Assembly (NCBI GenBank): GCA_004431415.1 | Contig: QPMI01000010.1 | Span: 248,001-312,000 of the forward strand | Reading direction: 5' to 3' | From: Cyanophora paradoxa | Lineage: Eukaryota > Glaucocystophyceae > Cyanophorales > Cyanophoraceae | DNA: 64,000 nucleotides | In this document: one piece after another, positions 12,201 to 23,815 of the stretch | Layout of the letters: the number at the start of each line of letters is the position of its first letter | Numbering within the stretch: position 1 is the first letter of the stretch | The notes under the pieces: generated by a model | What the model saw: only the letters and a program-made list of their open reading frames with translations | Databases searched by the model: none | Told to the model about the DNA's origin: nothing | Translations under genes and position numbers: made by a program

Positions 12201-14672
12201 CGAGCTCCTGGTCCGTTAACGTTGCCCTCGCCCTCGCCCTCGCCCTCGGCGCTGTAGCTGGCGGGCTGCGATTGCGACCCTTTACATAATACGATTACGC
12301 CTCGGCAGCTAGGTGTTCGGGCTGTTATATAATTACGCTATAATATATATAATTATGTATACGTAAAAAAATTTACATAATACTACGGTTTAATTACGCC
12401 CCGGCAGGTGTTCGGGCTGTTCGAGGGTCTGGACGCCAAGATCGGGCGCCTCCCCGGGGACACGCAGGGCCTCCTCGCCTCCGTCCTCGAGCGCCTCGAG
12501 GCCGACTCCGACCTCGCCGCCCCGGGTGCCGCTTGAGCTTCGAATTCCCCCACATTTCCACCCAGATCTAGAGCAATCCATCCTGCTCGTTCATCAGACA
12601 AACAAACCAGAATCTGCATCTCTAGATCTAGTAATATACAATCCCTCCTTCTACTTTGAGTCTAATTACAAAATCGAACGGCCCGGCAGCGCTGGCGCTC
12701 ATCGCCGTCGCCCCCGACGGGATCTCGGAGGCGGACCTGCTGCTCGCCGTCTCCGTCGCCGAGCCCGCGCTGGGGCCTGACCCCGGCGGCGAGCCCCGGC
12801 CCGTGCCCCGCCTCCGCTGGTCCCTCCTCGCGAACGGGTCCGCGCGCGGGCGCCCCTTTGATTAATATTTCCGCGCGCCGCGCGGCGGCCCGCGGCCGAC
12901 GCCCGCGCGCAGCATCGCACACCTGCTCCGCCCCGCCAGCGGCTCGGCCGGCCTCCTCTCCTTCTCCCACAGGTCGGCCCTCCTCCTTCGAATTTGTCGC
13001 CCCGCACTCGACCGACCGACGGGGGCGCAGGCAGGTCGCGAGGGCGGTGCGCGCGCGGTACCTCGCGGGCTGCGCGCACGGGCCGGACTGCGAGGCGACG
13101 GCGGCGGGCGACGTCTGCGCCCAGTGCCGGCCGGACCCCGACCCGGGCCAGGCGAAGAACCTCCCCAAGTTCGAGGCGGAATGGGCGGCCAAGGACGGCC
13201 GGCTGCACCAGGCACTCGCCCTGACGGCCCTCATCTCCCCGTCCTACCGCGCCTGCGCGCGGCACCACATCCACAGGAGCGCGCCCTGGCACAAGCCGGC
13301 GGCCACGGCCCCCTACCTCAACGCGGGCGTTGCGCGGCTCGCCTCCTTAACCGCCTTCGCCTTCCCGTGCGGCGCGTCCGGCGAGGGCCGCCGCGAGGGC
13401 CTACTGCGCGGCGTCTGCGCGGCGCTGGCGGCGGCGCCCGCCCTGCGCAAGCTGAACTTCGGGATGCGGGCCGAGGTGAGCGGGCGGGGGGACCTCAACG
13501 TCGGGGCGCGGATGTCCCACTCGAAAGTGCTGTCGAAGGAGGCGGCGGGCAGCGTCGGGCTGCTGCTGCGGCGCGCCCCGCGCCTGGAGGCGCTGATCCT
13601 CGACGACCTCGGGATCGACGCTGCGCGCCTGGCGCCCATCCTCGAGGGCGCGCGGGCCGGCGGCGGCCGCCTCCGGGGCCTCTCCCTCGCCGGCAACCGC
13701 CTCTACTCAGACGCCGCCGCGCCGCTCGCCGAAGCCCTCGCGACCGCGCTCCCGGCCCTCGAGCGGCTCGACCTCTCGGCGAACCGGCCCACGGCCAAGG
13801 GCATGGACACGCTCGCCCCGGCGCTGGCCGCCGCGCCGGCCCTCCGCGCCCTCTACGTCGACTTCGAGTGCTTCGGGGCCGGCTACGACGGCTCCGAGGA
13901 GGACCAAGGGAAGCTCGTGCGGCCCCTCGCGCGGTTCGCGGCGGCCGCCGCCGGCGCGGCCCCCGAGCTGCGCCTCTACTTCGTGGGAGCCTCGCATGTC
14001 TTCAAGCGCCCGGGCTGGCGCGTCCGCACGATGGAGGACGTGATGTTCGGGAAGTGCTGCACGATGGCGGGCGCCGCCCACCTCGTCGCCTCGGGGGGGG
14101 CCGTCCTCCCCTGCCTCGCCTCCCTCGACGCGGTCCGCGCTTCAATGTCAATCGCGCAAGCTTGGCTGAGGCGGCCGCAGCTGAACGCCGGCTCCATGGA
14201 GACGCAGGTCCTGTGGCTGGAGGACCGGCCCAAGGGCCTCGAGGAGTACGGCTCGTCCTTCGGGCGCCTGTACGAGCCGGTGGACCCCGAGGGGGCCCTC
14301 GAGCCCTCCTTCGGGTGCGAGGGCGAGCCCCTCCTGGGCGTCTGGGCGGGCCCCGCCGGCCTCGAGCTGCGGCTCCAGGAGGCCGTCGGCCTGTCCCACC
14401 TCGGCCGCCTCCTTTTCGGGAGCCTCCGGGACCCGAACTCGGGCCTCTGGGTCCTCAAGAGCGCCCCGGGCGTGCCCCCGGCCGCGGCCACGGTTCCCCT
14501 CCCCGCCTGCTGCCTGGTGGGCGCCAACGGCTCCAAGCCGGACGACGCCGGCCAGGCCCGGGCCTCCCTGCTCGAGGGGGGTACCGAGCTGGACCTCACG
14601 TGGGGGCCCGCAGGGGCCCCCGAGGCCTCCCTCGCCCGCGCCCGCCTCCACCGCGTGCTCCCGCGTCCCTAA
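9248..14672 (+). CDS. DUF4062-NACHT-LRR protein (NOD-like receptor architecture)
   Basis: Predicted intracellular STAND-type ATPase, about 1,250 residues. The proposed start is ATG 9248 (MSGRPSQRKPGEPVK), which splices in frame to an Ala/Pro-rich segment. Domains in order: DUF4062 (VRVFVSSTF, DMHGERDCL, VVFPRLNQEVG, FTCVDLRWGLTVEE, DEIRRCRPWFLCLLGARYGW); a linker; NACHT with Walker A GRPGSGKTS near 11520-11550 and Walker B GIAVIIDAVNQ split by an intron after 11783; a winged-helix-like stretch (ALALIAVAPDGISEADLL, LRWSLLANG, GLLSFSHRQVARAVRARYL); then one long exon from 13034 with leucine-rich repeats (LEALILDDLGI, LRGLSLAGNRLY, LERLDLSANRP, LRALYVDFE) and a unique C-terminus ending at TAA 14670-14672. 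Animal relatives with DUF4062-NACHT (NWD1, TEP1) carry WD40 repeats instead. At least three introns require GC donors. The first exon is the least certain part. Confidence 0.85.
9815..9953 (+). repeat. Duplicated exon end and donor inside an intron, with GATTGTCTA tandem repeats
   Basis: The exon end encoding VFVSSTFK with its following GCACGCGCG (9815-9847) recurs almost unchanged at 9924-9953, inside the intron, followed by GCGCGCGCG. Between the copies lie about five tandem units of CTATAAGATTGTCTA and AAGATTGTCT. Either copy could serve as a GC-type donor. Confidence 0.75.
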
Positions 14673-15498
14673 TTATAATTATATAACCGCGTCCCGTTCG
14701 GGTCTCGATTCGGAGCGGAGGTCTTAGTTATTAGCTTAGCTTAGCTTATTAGCTTAGCTTATTAGCTCCTAGCTTAGGCTTAGCTAACCCCGCCCCGTCC
14801 CGTTCAACGGTTTGGGTCTCGATTCGGAGCTTAGCTTAGCTGATTAGTGCGCAAATGGGGCTATGAATCCTATGATTACGCGCGCGCGCTGAAGCTTGCG
14901 AGTAAAAAACGTTTGCTATCTGCGGTCAATGATGCTAAAAAAATGATTCATATTGCAATCACCAGCCAATATTAATCATTCATTGAATCGCTGGCGCCGG
15001 CCGGCGGTACCGCAGTACCGCCGGACCGGCGCCGGTACCGCCAAATTTAAAGCCTGAAGGGCGATGAAATCGTCGCGATCGGGCGCCGCCGCCGGGCCGG
15101 TCCCGGCCGCGGGTGCCGCCGTGCCGGCCCGGCGGGCCACTGCCGGCCCACTATACTCATCAGTAGTTTCGAATTCCGCGGCAGCTAGGCCGCCTCCTAA
15201 CAGGCCGGCGCCACTTCAATGCTACTATAGCTAACGCCGCTAGTAACGCGGCAGTAGCGCCTAGTAGGCTAGTAGTAGCCGCCTACTAGTAGGCGGACCG
15301 GCTCCGCGTGCGATCGATATCGCAGGGTATCATCGCACAGACTACATTTATATTCGCACCGCAGCCCAGGCTAGGTACGGCCGCGATTATCGGATTGCTC
15401 TTAAGGCTTCCCCCAGCAGACCTGACCCGCCCCGATCGCGTTTTGCCAGTTGTCCAGCTGCAGCAGCCGTACGTTCGCATAATATATACGCGTTAAAA
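14673..15498. other. Intergenic DNA rich in simple repeats and palindromes
   Basis: Contains TTAGCTTAGCTTA-type repeats (14730-14850) and a hairpin at 14994-15034, in which GGCGCCGG-CCGGCGGTAC pairs with GTACCGCCGG-ACCGGCGCC. A run of CTAGTAG and CCGCCTACTAGTAGGCGG words follows at 15215-15297, similar to the palindromic block near 44270. No gene is recognised. The region just before 15499 is AT-rich (ATAATATATACGCGTTAAAA) and may be the promoter of the next gene. Confidence 0.6.
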
Positions 15499-16457
15499 AT
15501 GTACGTCTACGCTCCGAACACCGACTGCGGCGAATTCAACAACGTTGACGAGCAATCGACACCCGCAATCGACATCTTCAACCAGAAGATCGCCGCGTTT
15601 GAAGAGCAGGTTCAGAGCAATCTCGACTTGCAGCTTGACCTGAAGTGGGGCCGCACTTACGCCTCCAAAGAGGTGATGCGCTTTTCTTATGAGGCCAAGG
15701 TCCGTGCGACGGTCCCCCCACGACCATTGACTTTAATTTTCGGAATACTGGCCATGCGCCGGCTGTATAGGCGCTGATCATGAGCTAGCCTAGTAGCTAT
15801 AGCTATGCATAGGACGCGTGCGGCACGATCATGAGCTCGAGCACCCCGCAGGATGAATGCGAGGATCGCAAAGCTTTCGAAGATTACAAATACTGCGTCT
15901 GCTCGGGCAACGAGACCGAGGATAATGCCATTGAAAGCGACGAGGATTTCGACGCGTGGAACCAAGGGAGGATCGCATGCGAGGCCGAGTTGGACAAGGC
16001 CTTCCCACCGAAAGTTAGCTGCGAGCTGGTGCGTACGTATATTAAAAGTATACATTTTGAATGAAGTTCTGCACTGCGGCAATTAAGGCTGCGAAGGAAT
16101 TATTTGTCTGATTAATCACTGAATCAAACTCTCGTCTCCGTCGAGCAGGACAGGGCCCTTGTCGAAGCTGCCATGCTGAAGACGAACGACTTCGTGCGCT
16201 CCGTCGTCTTCGCCGACCGGCTCGACAGTGCTTCTCAGGAGGCGGCCGACGTCGACGCTGACTTCGACGAGGACGATGCCGCCGCCGTAAGTCTATGATA
16301 CATATATTCGCCTGCAGCTAATTAAGCTGTAAACTATAATTATACCGTAAAGGTCAGTGGGAATTCGAACTGATCACGAGCCGCTGCGCAGGAGGACTTC
16401 GCTGAGGCGCTCGCGGCCTCCGACGCCGAGCTCGCCGCCCTGGATCTCGCCGCGTAG
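15499..16457 (+). CDS. Hypothetical acidic protein, four exons
   Basis: Not recognised. Four exons join in phase 0: 15499-15699 (MYVYAPNTDCGEFNNVDEQ to FSYEAK), about 15850-16029 (DECEDRKAFEDYKYCVCSG to PPKVSCEL), about 16151-16287 (DRALVEAAMLKTNDFVRS to DEDDAAA) and about 16393-16457 (EDFAEALAASDAELAALDLAA, stop TAG 16455-16457). Donors are GTCCGT, GTGCGT and GTAAGT; acceptors are CCGCAG, GAGCAG and GCGCAG. The product is about 195 residues, strongly acidic in its second half, with a few cysteines, no signal peptide and no membrane segment. The consistent frame and splice sites support a real gene. A 5' exon upstream of 15499 cannot be excluded. Confidence 0.65.
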
Positions 16458-16599
16458 CCCGCCCCATCGATATCGTGGCATCCTGGCATGGCCGGCTCGC
16501 GATCGACTCGGCGAGTCCCCAGCCCCCCCAGGCCGGCCCTTCCCCGGGCCCCCTCCGTTGCACATTTGGAAAGCTCTTTCGGATTTTAATTGTAACTAG

Positions 16600-17010
16600 G
16601 TATACGGGGCTCGTGGAAAGCGGCGAGGGGAGGGGAGAGGGGGAGGGGGAGAGGGGGGGGGGGGGGGGGGGGGGGGGGGGAGCTGGAAGGGCCAGGAGTC
16701 AGGGTTGGAGCATAGCGTCACAATTCGCCGAACATAATATTAATAAAGCACGTGGCGTTGCCACAACTTGCCAGTTGGCCTAATTGTGTCATGAAATCGC
16801 GGCCGCGGCCGGCTGTGCCCACAACCCGTGCCTAGAGCATGTGGCAGAAACAGCAAGACTGAAATACCATGATGGCAGCTTCAATAAGAGACGAGACTAA
16901 GAATACAGATAAGATAACAGGTTGCGGAGGGGGGCGCGAAGACGACCAATAATAGGGGCGCCGGAAGGCGCAATAGCGCGCGCCCCGCCTCCGCCCTCCC
17001 CTAAGGTGAG
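16600..17010. other. Intergenic region with a poly-G tract
   Basis: A purine-rich tract of GGGGAGG units merges into an uninterrupted run of about 30 G at 16647-16680, a potential four-stranded DNA or R-loop site. The rest, up to the convergent gene ending at 17011, shows nothing recognisable. Confidence 0.6.
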
Positions 17011-19436
17011 CTAAGAAGAGCACTGGCTGGTGTACTGCAGGACCTGCTCCCACAGCACGTTCTTCCCGTCGTCCTTGATCTGACGTGGGGCGGAGCCGGC
17101 TCAGAAACGGACAGACGCGTGCGGGCCCAGCGCAGATTCAAAGGCGCCGCGCGGATTCGAACCTGGACGGTGACCGTCTTGAGCTTGGGGTCGAACGCGA
17201 GCTTGGTGTACGTGCGCGCCTCCTGCAGCGTGCCTGCACGCGGCCGCCCGGCGGGCGGTCAGCCGGGGTCTAAGACAGAGTCGGGCGGGCGGGCGCACCC
17301 CAGGTGAAGGGGACGCGGAAGGAGGAGGAGACGGCGGCGCGGTTGGGCGGGGCGGCGGCGGGCCCGACGAGGACCTCCGGAAGGAAGAAGTCGTAGTTCG
17401 CCACCCGGCTCTGCGAACGAAGCGAACGAAGCGAACGTTAGTGGAGAGCAGCGAGTGCGGATCGCGCTCTAGGTCTTCTTCTTGTAGCTTCTATCTATCT
17501 ATCTATCTCTGAATTCTGTAGCGTCTTGTAGGGGGAGAGGGAGGAGAGGGAGGGGGATACAAGCGCCGAGCGGAGGGAGAGGGGGGTACACGCGCGCACC
17601 ATCGTGGAGGTGACGTTTGCGATGCCGGAGAGCTGCACTCCCCCCGAGACGAAGAGCACGCACTTCTTGGCGTCCGTCGCGAGGAACCTGACGAGGTCGC
17701 TGCCCTGGTCGACGGCGTACCCCGGCCAGAACCAGCCGAGCGCGTTGCGGACGTCGACGCCGACGCTGGAGACGTCGACGGTCGGGCCGCCCTGCAGCAC
17801 CACCTGCAGAGAGTAATACACTTATATAAGAAGAACGGAGATCAAAGATAGAAAGATAGATGGGGAACCTTGAAGGTGGCGGTGGATGCCTTGATCTCGG
17901 CCTTGAGCTGCGAGAGCGTGTCCGCGCTCACCAGCTGCCTCGGCGTCCTGTCCCCACGGCCGGCCGCCAGCGTCAGTCTCTCGGTCCGGGTCGGGCGCTC
18001 CGCCGCGCGGCGCGGAGATTTGTTTTTACTCGAAAATTCCTAGCTTAATTAAGCAGTTTTCTGCAATCGGCTCTAGAACTTTGGCCGCACGCGCACCGCT
18101 CGGATCGGAGGTCAACGACGAAGAGGTCAAGCGTGGTGCCCCACGAGAGCTTCCGGAGCGCCTTGCTGCTCGCCATCGGCACCGCCTCCTGCACGGGCGA
18201 GCGGGCCGGGCCGGGTCGCCCCCCGTCAGCTCTCTTCGCGCCAAAGCGGTCGGCTGTGAAGGCGGACCTTCATCGCATCACGGGCCCGGCTCTGCCGCTC
18301 GGCGTCGGTGATGACGGGAGCACCCGCTAGGGCGAGCTGTTGGACTGCAGGGCGATGGGAGGCATAAACGTCGGGCGCAAGCGGTGGGGCGGGGCGGAAA
18401 AGCGCACTGTTCATCGAGGTTTTCGCTGCGAGCGCTGCGCGCGCATTGTGCACGTCAGCTGGTGGCGAGAATCGCGACAACGGGGCGCGTGCGTGCGCAC
18501 CGTTCGGGTCGTAGTACGAGCCGTACTCTTTGTCGGACCACGTCGCGGCGACGGAGGCGGAGTGGAACAGGGCCTGCACGTTCTCGCGCCGGAGCTGTGC
18601 GCTCCACTCGGACCTGAAGTAGGACGGGTTGGCGGTGGTGTTGACGGCCGGGTCCGCGTAGATGGTGTCGCCGGCCAGCAAAAGGAAGTCGAACTTCTCC
18701 TCGGCGGCGCGCTCCAGGACGGTGTCGGGGAACCGCGAGTTGTAGATGGCGCCTACCGCGCCCAGCGTCACGATGCGCTTGGTCGAGTCGGCGTTGCCCA
18801 TCGTGCGGAAGCGAACGATGGCGGAGCGGCCGGTCGACGTGGAGACCCACGCGTTGTACAGGGTGTCGGCCTTGAGGCCCGTCAGCGTGACGGTGAAGAG
18901 CGCGTCCGGCCCGGTCGGCGTCCCGTCGTTGTATGTTAGGTCCGTACTGCCTGAAATGGGGTCCGCAGGACTCCCCCACGTCGTGCCCGAGGCTGCAACA
19001 TAACGGAGAGACAGGCTGCCGGGCCCTCTGGCCCTGGCGACGAACTGCGCCGTCGTGTCGGTGACGTCGCCGACCTGGAGGCCCCACGCGAAGACGTCCT
19101 TGAGAAGGGGCTGGGTGGGTTCGTAGGAGACCGTCGGCTCGGCCCCGCGCGACGGCGCCGGCTCGAGCGGGGCGTCCCCGCCGCGGCGGGCGGCGCGCCC
19201 GGCGGCGGCGATGATGATGATGACGAGGATGAACCAGAGGACGGAGAGGCAGCAGGACCACTTGGCGAGTTTCTTGGCCTTCTCCGAGCGGCTGTTGCGG
19301 TACTTGCAGAAGTTGATGCAGCAGAGGATGCCGCACAGGAATCCGGTGATGAAGAGCAGCTGCGCGTTGGCGGCCTCCTTGCGGATCTTCCGCTCCTCCG
19401 TCTCGTCCTTCACGTGCTCCTCCTCCTCCGTGACCT
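17011..19436 (-). other. PhoD-like C-terminal domain with altered metal-site motifs
   Basis: PhoD-type alkaline phosphatases bind metals through an N-terminal cysteine motif, a GD-x-x-YAD motif, a W-DDHE motif and a GDxHxSG motif near the end. Here the second is intact (AGDTIYAD near 18665). The first reads TLGAVGAIYN, with no cysteine. The third reads ATWSDKEYG near 18530. The last reads SGGVQLSG near 17635. Aspartate and histidine ligands are thus replaced by serine, lysine, glycine and glutamine. The fold can be followed to the end, so the domain is probably a non-catalytic or functionally changed member. This comparison is from memory of the family motifs, without an alignment. Confidence 0.65.
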
Positions 19437-22400
19437 GACAAAGAAAGAAGAAGTTAGGCGAGCTTCAAAGAGGTAAGGGACGAGCTCACCTTCATGAAGA
19501 CCTCCTCGAGGGTGGTGAGGGAGAGCTGGATGTCGGTGATGTGCATCTGCTCCTTGACCGCCTCGAACCGCTCGAAGAAGTCGGGGAGCTGCGGCGGGCG
19601 CGTAAGACCGGCGCGTGCATCAGCGTAGACGGGGAGGGCGTGGTTGTGGGCACCTCGGGGATCTTCTCGCGGGGTACGCGGAACTGCCAGCAGCCGGGGA
19701 GCACCGCCGCCACCTGCGCCGCGCCGCGCCGCGCCGCGTCGGGATCCCGGGCCGGGCCGACGCTTCCAGACAAGGTCGAAAGAAGGGAGCGTACCTCGGC
19801 GCCGCGGAGCTCGCGCTCGACGAAGGAGCGGACCTCGTCGCCGATCTTGCGGCCCTCCGCCTCCGTCCGCTGCGCGCGCCGAGGACGACGGCAACGTCAG
19901 CCAGGCCACCGCCCGCCCGCCCGCCCGCCCCTTAATTCTGTGGCGTCAGGTCGTGGCGCACGTGCTCGTAGAGGAGGGTCATGCGGTAGCCCGTCCCGAA
20001 CTTGTTCTTGAGGCGCAGCGACGTCCCCAGCACCGACACGCGCCCCGCCTGCGGGGCCCGACGAGGCCCGGTCAGCCTCGGGGTCCAGCTAGGTCTCTCT
20101 GGCCGGCCGGCTGGGAGCTGCTAGCTTCTTCTAGGTCCAGCTAGCTAGTTAGATCCAGCCGGCGGGCGGGCGGGCGGGCGGGCCTTCATGATGCCGATGC
20201 GGTCGCCGAGGATGTCGGCCTCCTCCATCGAGTGCGTCGTCAGCACGATCACGCGGTCCCTGTGGCGGAGAGTGAGTGGGGCGGGCGGGCGGGGCGGGGC
20301 GGGGCGGAGAGGGTGAGGCGGGGAGAGAGGGGCGGGCGGGCGGGCGCACCGCTTGACCTTCTCGATGAGGTTCCAGACCTGCCGCCGCGACACGGGGTCC
20401 ATCCCCGTCGTCGGCTGCGCGCAGAGCACAGAGTCAGAACAAGAACGACATCGAAGAACGACGGGCGCGCCTCGTCGAGGAAGACGATGCCCGGGTTGCC
20501 GATGAGGGCGATGGCGACCGAGAGGCGGCGCCGCATGCCCCCCGAGTATGCCCCCGCGGGCACGTTGCCCGACGAGGTCAGCTCGACGTCCTTGAGGCGC
20601 TCCTCGACCTCCTCCTCGATCCGGTTCCGCGGCACGCCCTGCGGGGGCGGGCCGGGTCAGCCGCAGAGAATCGCGGAGAATCGTAGGGTGGGATGGCTCG
20701 GCTCGGCTTGGCTTCGAAGCCCGAGCCGAGCCGGCCCGGCCCTAGCTAGCTCGACGAAGACTTAGGCGCACCTTGAAGCCGGCGTAGATGCGGAGGTGGT
20801 CGCGCCCGCTCAGGTCGTTCCAGAGGATGTCGTGCTGCGGGCACACGCCCATGATCTGCGGGGGCGCGGAAGCAAGCAAGGGCGTGAGAAAGCAAGCGGG
20901 CGACGAAAGCAGCGAGAGGCGGAGCGCGCCTTGCGGATCTTGTCCATGTCCTTGATGATGGAGTGCCCGAAGATAGTCGCATCGCCCACGGTCGGCTTGA
21001 AGAGGCCCGTGAGCATGCTGCGGATAAATAAGATCAGCGGTGGAATCAATCGGGATCGATCGAATCGGCTGCCTCACTTGAAGGTGGTGGTCTTGCCGGC
21101 GCCGTTGTGGCCGAGCAGGCAGAAGAGCTTGCCCTCCTCCATCGTGAGCCAGGTGCCCTTGACGGCGACGAACTCGGTCGTCGGGTCCGCGATCAGGCCC
21201 AGCGTCCGCTTCATGTACCTGAGTTCGAGAGAAAGGTCAGATCGGATCGGATACGATCTGATCTGACCTGATCCGATCGCGCACGTCTTTCGCAGGTTCA
21301 TAATCTTGACGGCGGTGTGCGGGGGCGCCTGGTTGCTGCGCAGCATCTGCTCCTCGTTGCGGATGTCCTCGTCCATGTCGGCGCGCTGCTCGTTCGGGAC
21401 GTTAGGGGGGTACGCTGCGTCGTTCAGGGGGTACGCGCGCACGTCCTCGGGGGACATGAAGTCGGTCTGGTCGATGTGCTCCGTGTGGTCCTCCTTGCCC
21501 GTCCAGTACGAGGGGTACAGGAAGTAGAACGGACCCTTCGTCTGCCCGTAGTGCGCTGCGGTTCGGGAGTTCAGAATCGAACGGAGCGGTTAGTAACCGA
21601 CGGCAGTTAGTAACTGACAGGGGATGACGTTGTCGAGGTAGAGGGCGAGGACGAGGTACAGGAAGAAGTCCAGGATGAGCCACTGGTACGTGTTGTTCAT
21701 GGACCAGTTGTTGTCCGAGGCCGTTACCTTCGCGTCCATTCGCTCGGCCCAGCGCAGGCCGACGTCGGACTGCTTGGAGGAGACGTCCCCCAGGTCCTTG
21801 AGGCCCTTGCCCAGAAGGCACATCGGGAGCAGCGCGAAGGCGCGCCCGATGGCGAGCGAGACGGCGTCGTTGTAGATCTGCTGCGCCAGCGACTGCAGGA
21901 TGATGCCCACCACGAAGATGACGAAGCCTGTTCGTCCAAACAAACGAACGACAGAAGTCAAACAACAACGCCGCGGAGAGAGTAGTAGAAGGGCTCGTTA
22001 CCCAGCGAGGCGGCTGTGGACGCCTTGGAGATGACCGTCGAGACGAAGAAGGCGAGGGAAACCATGGCGAGGCCGAAGAGGAAGAAGAGGAAGAAGTACG
22101 TCGGGAAGTCGTTCTTGAGGAAGAACCCGAACTGGAAGATGGCCCCGGACACGATGATGATCAGGCCCGTCAGCCTGCGCGAAATCGTTCGGGATTCGCG
22201 GATCGAATCTGGATGAAATCTTTTCTTGCGCACGTGTTCCAGGCGAGGTTCGTGATACCCCACGTGAGCCAGTACGCGGAATCCTTAAGGCCCATCTGGC
22301 GCATGCCCTCGCGAAGCTTCAACTCCTGCTCCATCACAATCTGCAGCGGACGGGCGGCGGCCCGGGTCGGACACTGCGCGCGCGCGCGCCCCCGAGAAGC

Positions 22401-23815
22401 GGCCCCGCGCGAGATCGAACCTGGGAGATCTGGATCACGAAGTTGAACATGAGCGCGCCGAAGATGAAGACGGGGCCGTACAGGGCCACGGCTGCGGGGG
22501 TACGGGTTGGGATCGGCGGGGACGGGGGTACGGAGTTTTGCGGGGCGCACCGCTCAGGGAGAGCAGCTCGCGGTGCGGGTACTCGACCTTCGTCACCTCG
22601 AGGGTGGTATCCTGCGACCGGGGCGGGTTGGGCGAGGGGTACGATGCGAGGCAAAGCTTTCACTTGGGGCCGGGGCGCGGCGCACCAGCATGCCGGTCGC
22701 CTCGCAGGCCGCCTGGTCGAGCTTTGCATCCATGCAGCGCGCCTGGAAGCTCACTGCGCCGCCGCCGCCGCCGCCGCGTCGGCGCGGGCGCGCCGCGGGG
22801 CACGGGGCGGGGGGCGGGGCGCACGGATCTCGCGCTCAACGGCCAGCTGGAGGGGAATGGCGTACGCCTCGACGACTCGGATCGGGCGGCCGCGGCGGTA
22901 GATCTGCGTCTGGTTGTACTGTGGTGCGGGGCGGGGCGAGTCAGGCCGGGCAGTCAGGCGGGCGTAGGGGCGAGCGAGCGAGCGAGCGAGCCTGCAGCGA
23001 GTAGGAGATCTGGAGCGGCGCCGACCGGGGGTCCTTCTCGTTCGCGTGGACGATGTCAAAGACGACGGCTCCGGCGGTCGAGTTGGGGTTCTGCGGCGAG
23101 GCGGCTCGGGCGCGTGCCCCCCGCGCGGGCGGCGCGGCGCGGCGCGGGCCGCGGATGGCGCACCGCCAGAAGGAACGTGTCGATTTGCGCGGCGGAGTCG
23201 AAGGCCTTCACCTCGGACTCTGGGATGTTGTTCCGTATGCGGATTTGATCTACGAGCAGCTTCGCCGCCCAGTCGTCGGACGGAGCCCACGCGACTGTGA
23301 TGCACGAGGTCGCCCGCGCGTTGGGAATGCAGCGCGTGAGCGTCGACGGCATCACCGTCTCCTTCCCCTTCGTCACTGCGCAGCGGGGGCGGCTGAGCTA
23401 AGAAAGGAACGCGAAAGGAACGGAGGCGCCCGCGTGCGCACCGACGCTGGTTGCAGGCCCCAGCACGGCATTCTGCTTCAGCGCAAACTGGAGGAGGAAG
23501 ATCTGCGTGCGGGGCGGTGCGCCTTAGAACGCGTGAAGCGGCAACGAGAGGCGGCGGGCGCGGCGCGCACGGCAAGCACGAAGATGAAGGGTGCGATAAG
23601 CTGAATGATGGTGCTCTTCTTGTTCCGCCTCTGCGCCGCGGTCTTTCAGGCCCCGACGAGCGAGGGCACGCGCAGGACGAACCGTGAGCGACCAGTTCTT
23701 GCTGCGCCGCGGCAAGAAGGGGTCAGAATCTGCTTGCTGAGAGGACGGTGCGGGCCACGCACTACAGCAGGATCTCGCACTGCCGCACGAAGCCGCGGAA
23801 CCCGTCGAGTCCCAT
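17011..23815 (-). CDS. Half-size ABCA-type ABC transporter fused in frame to a two-helix segment and a PhoD-like phosphatase domain
   Basis: Start ATG 23815 (MGLDGFRGFVRQCEILLYKNWSLT). Transporter part, exons to 19499: first helix (STIIQLIAPFIFVLA, IFLLQFALKQNAVLG), an ectodomain, a transmembrane block (ALYGPVFIFGALMFNFVIQ, LTGLIIIVSGAIFQFGFFL), then one nucleotide-binding domain: Walker [13 protein letters not shown] near 21095, Q-loop GVCPQHDILW, signature YSGGMRRRLS near 20535, Walker B IVFLDEPTTGMDP, H-loop LTTHSMEEAD. It closes with LTTLEEVFMK, where ABCA proteins normally end. Here a phase-0 splice (donor after 19493, acceptor before 19436) continues into VTEEEEHVKDETEERKIRKE, two hydrophobic helices (LLFITGFLCGILCC; LSVLWFILVIIIIAAA) and a PhoD-like region (FAWGLQVGDVTDTTAQF, LLAGDTIYADP, LSWGTTLDLFVVDLR, stop TAG 17013-17011). 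No ATG occurs in roughly the first 190 codons of the PhoD exon, which argues against a separate gene. Total about 1,350 residues. Confidence 0.8.

Noticed and set aside
14725-14850. TTAGCTTAGCTTA repeats, considered as telomere-like sequence
   Set aside because: The unit is irregular, mixes AGCTTAGCTT and AGCTCC, and lies between ordinary genes.
19454-19493. Reading the ABCA frame straight through to a stop just after EEVFMK (VSSSLTSLKLA)
   Set aside because: It needs retention of a well-formed intron (GTGAGC to TTTGTCAG) and leaves the PhoD-like exon without any start codon. It remains possible as a minor isoform.
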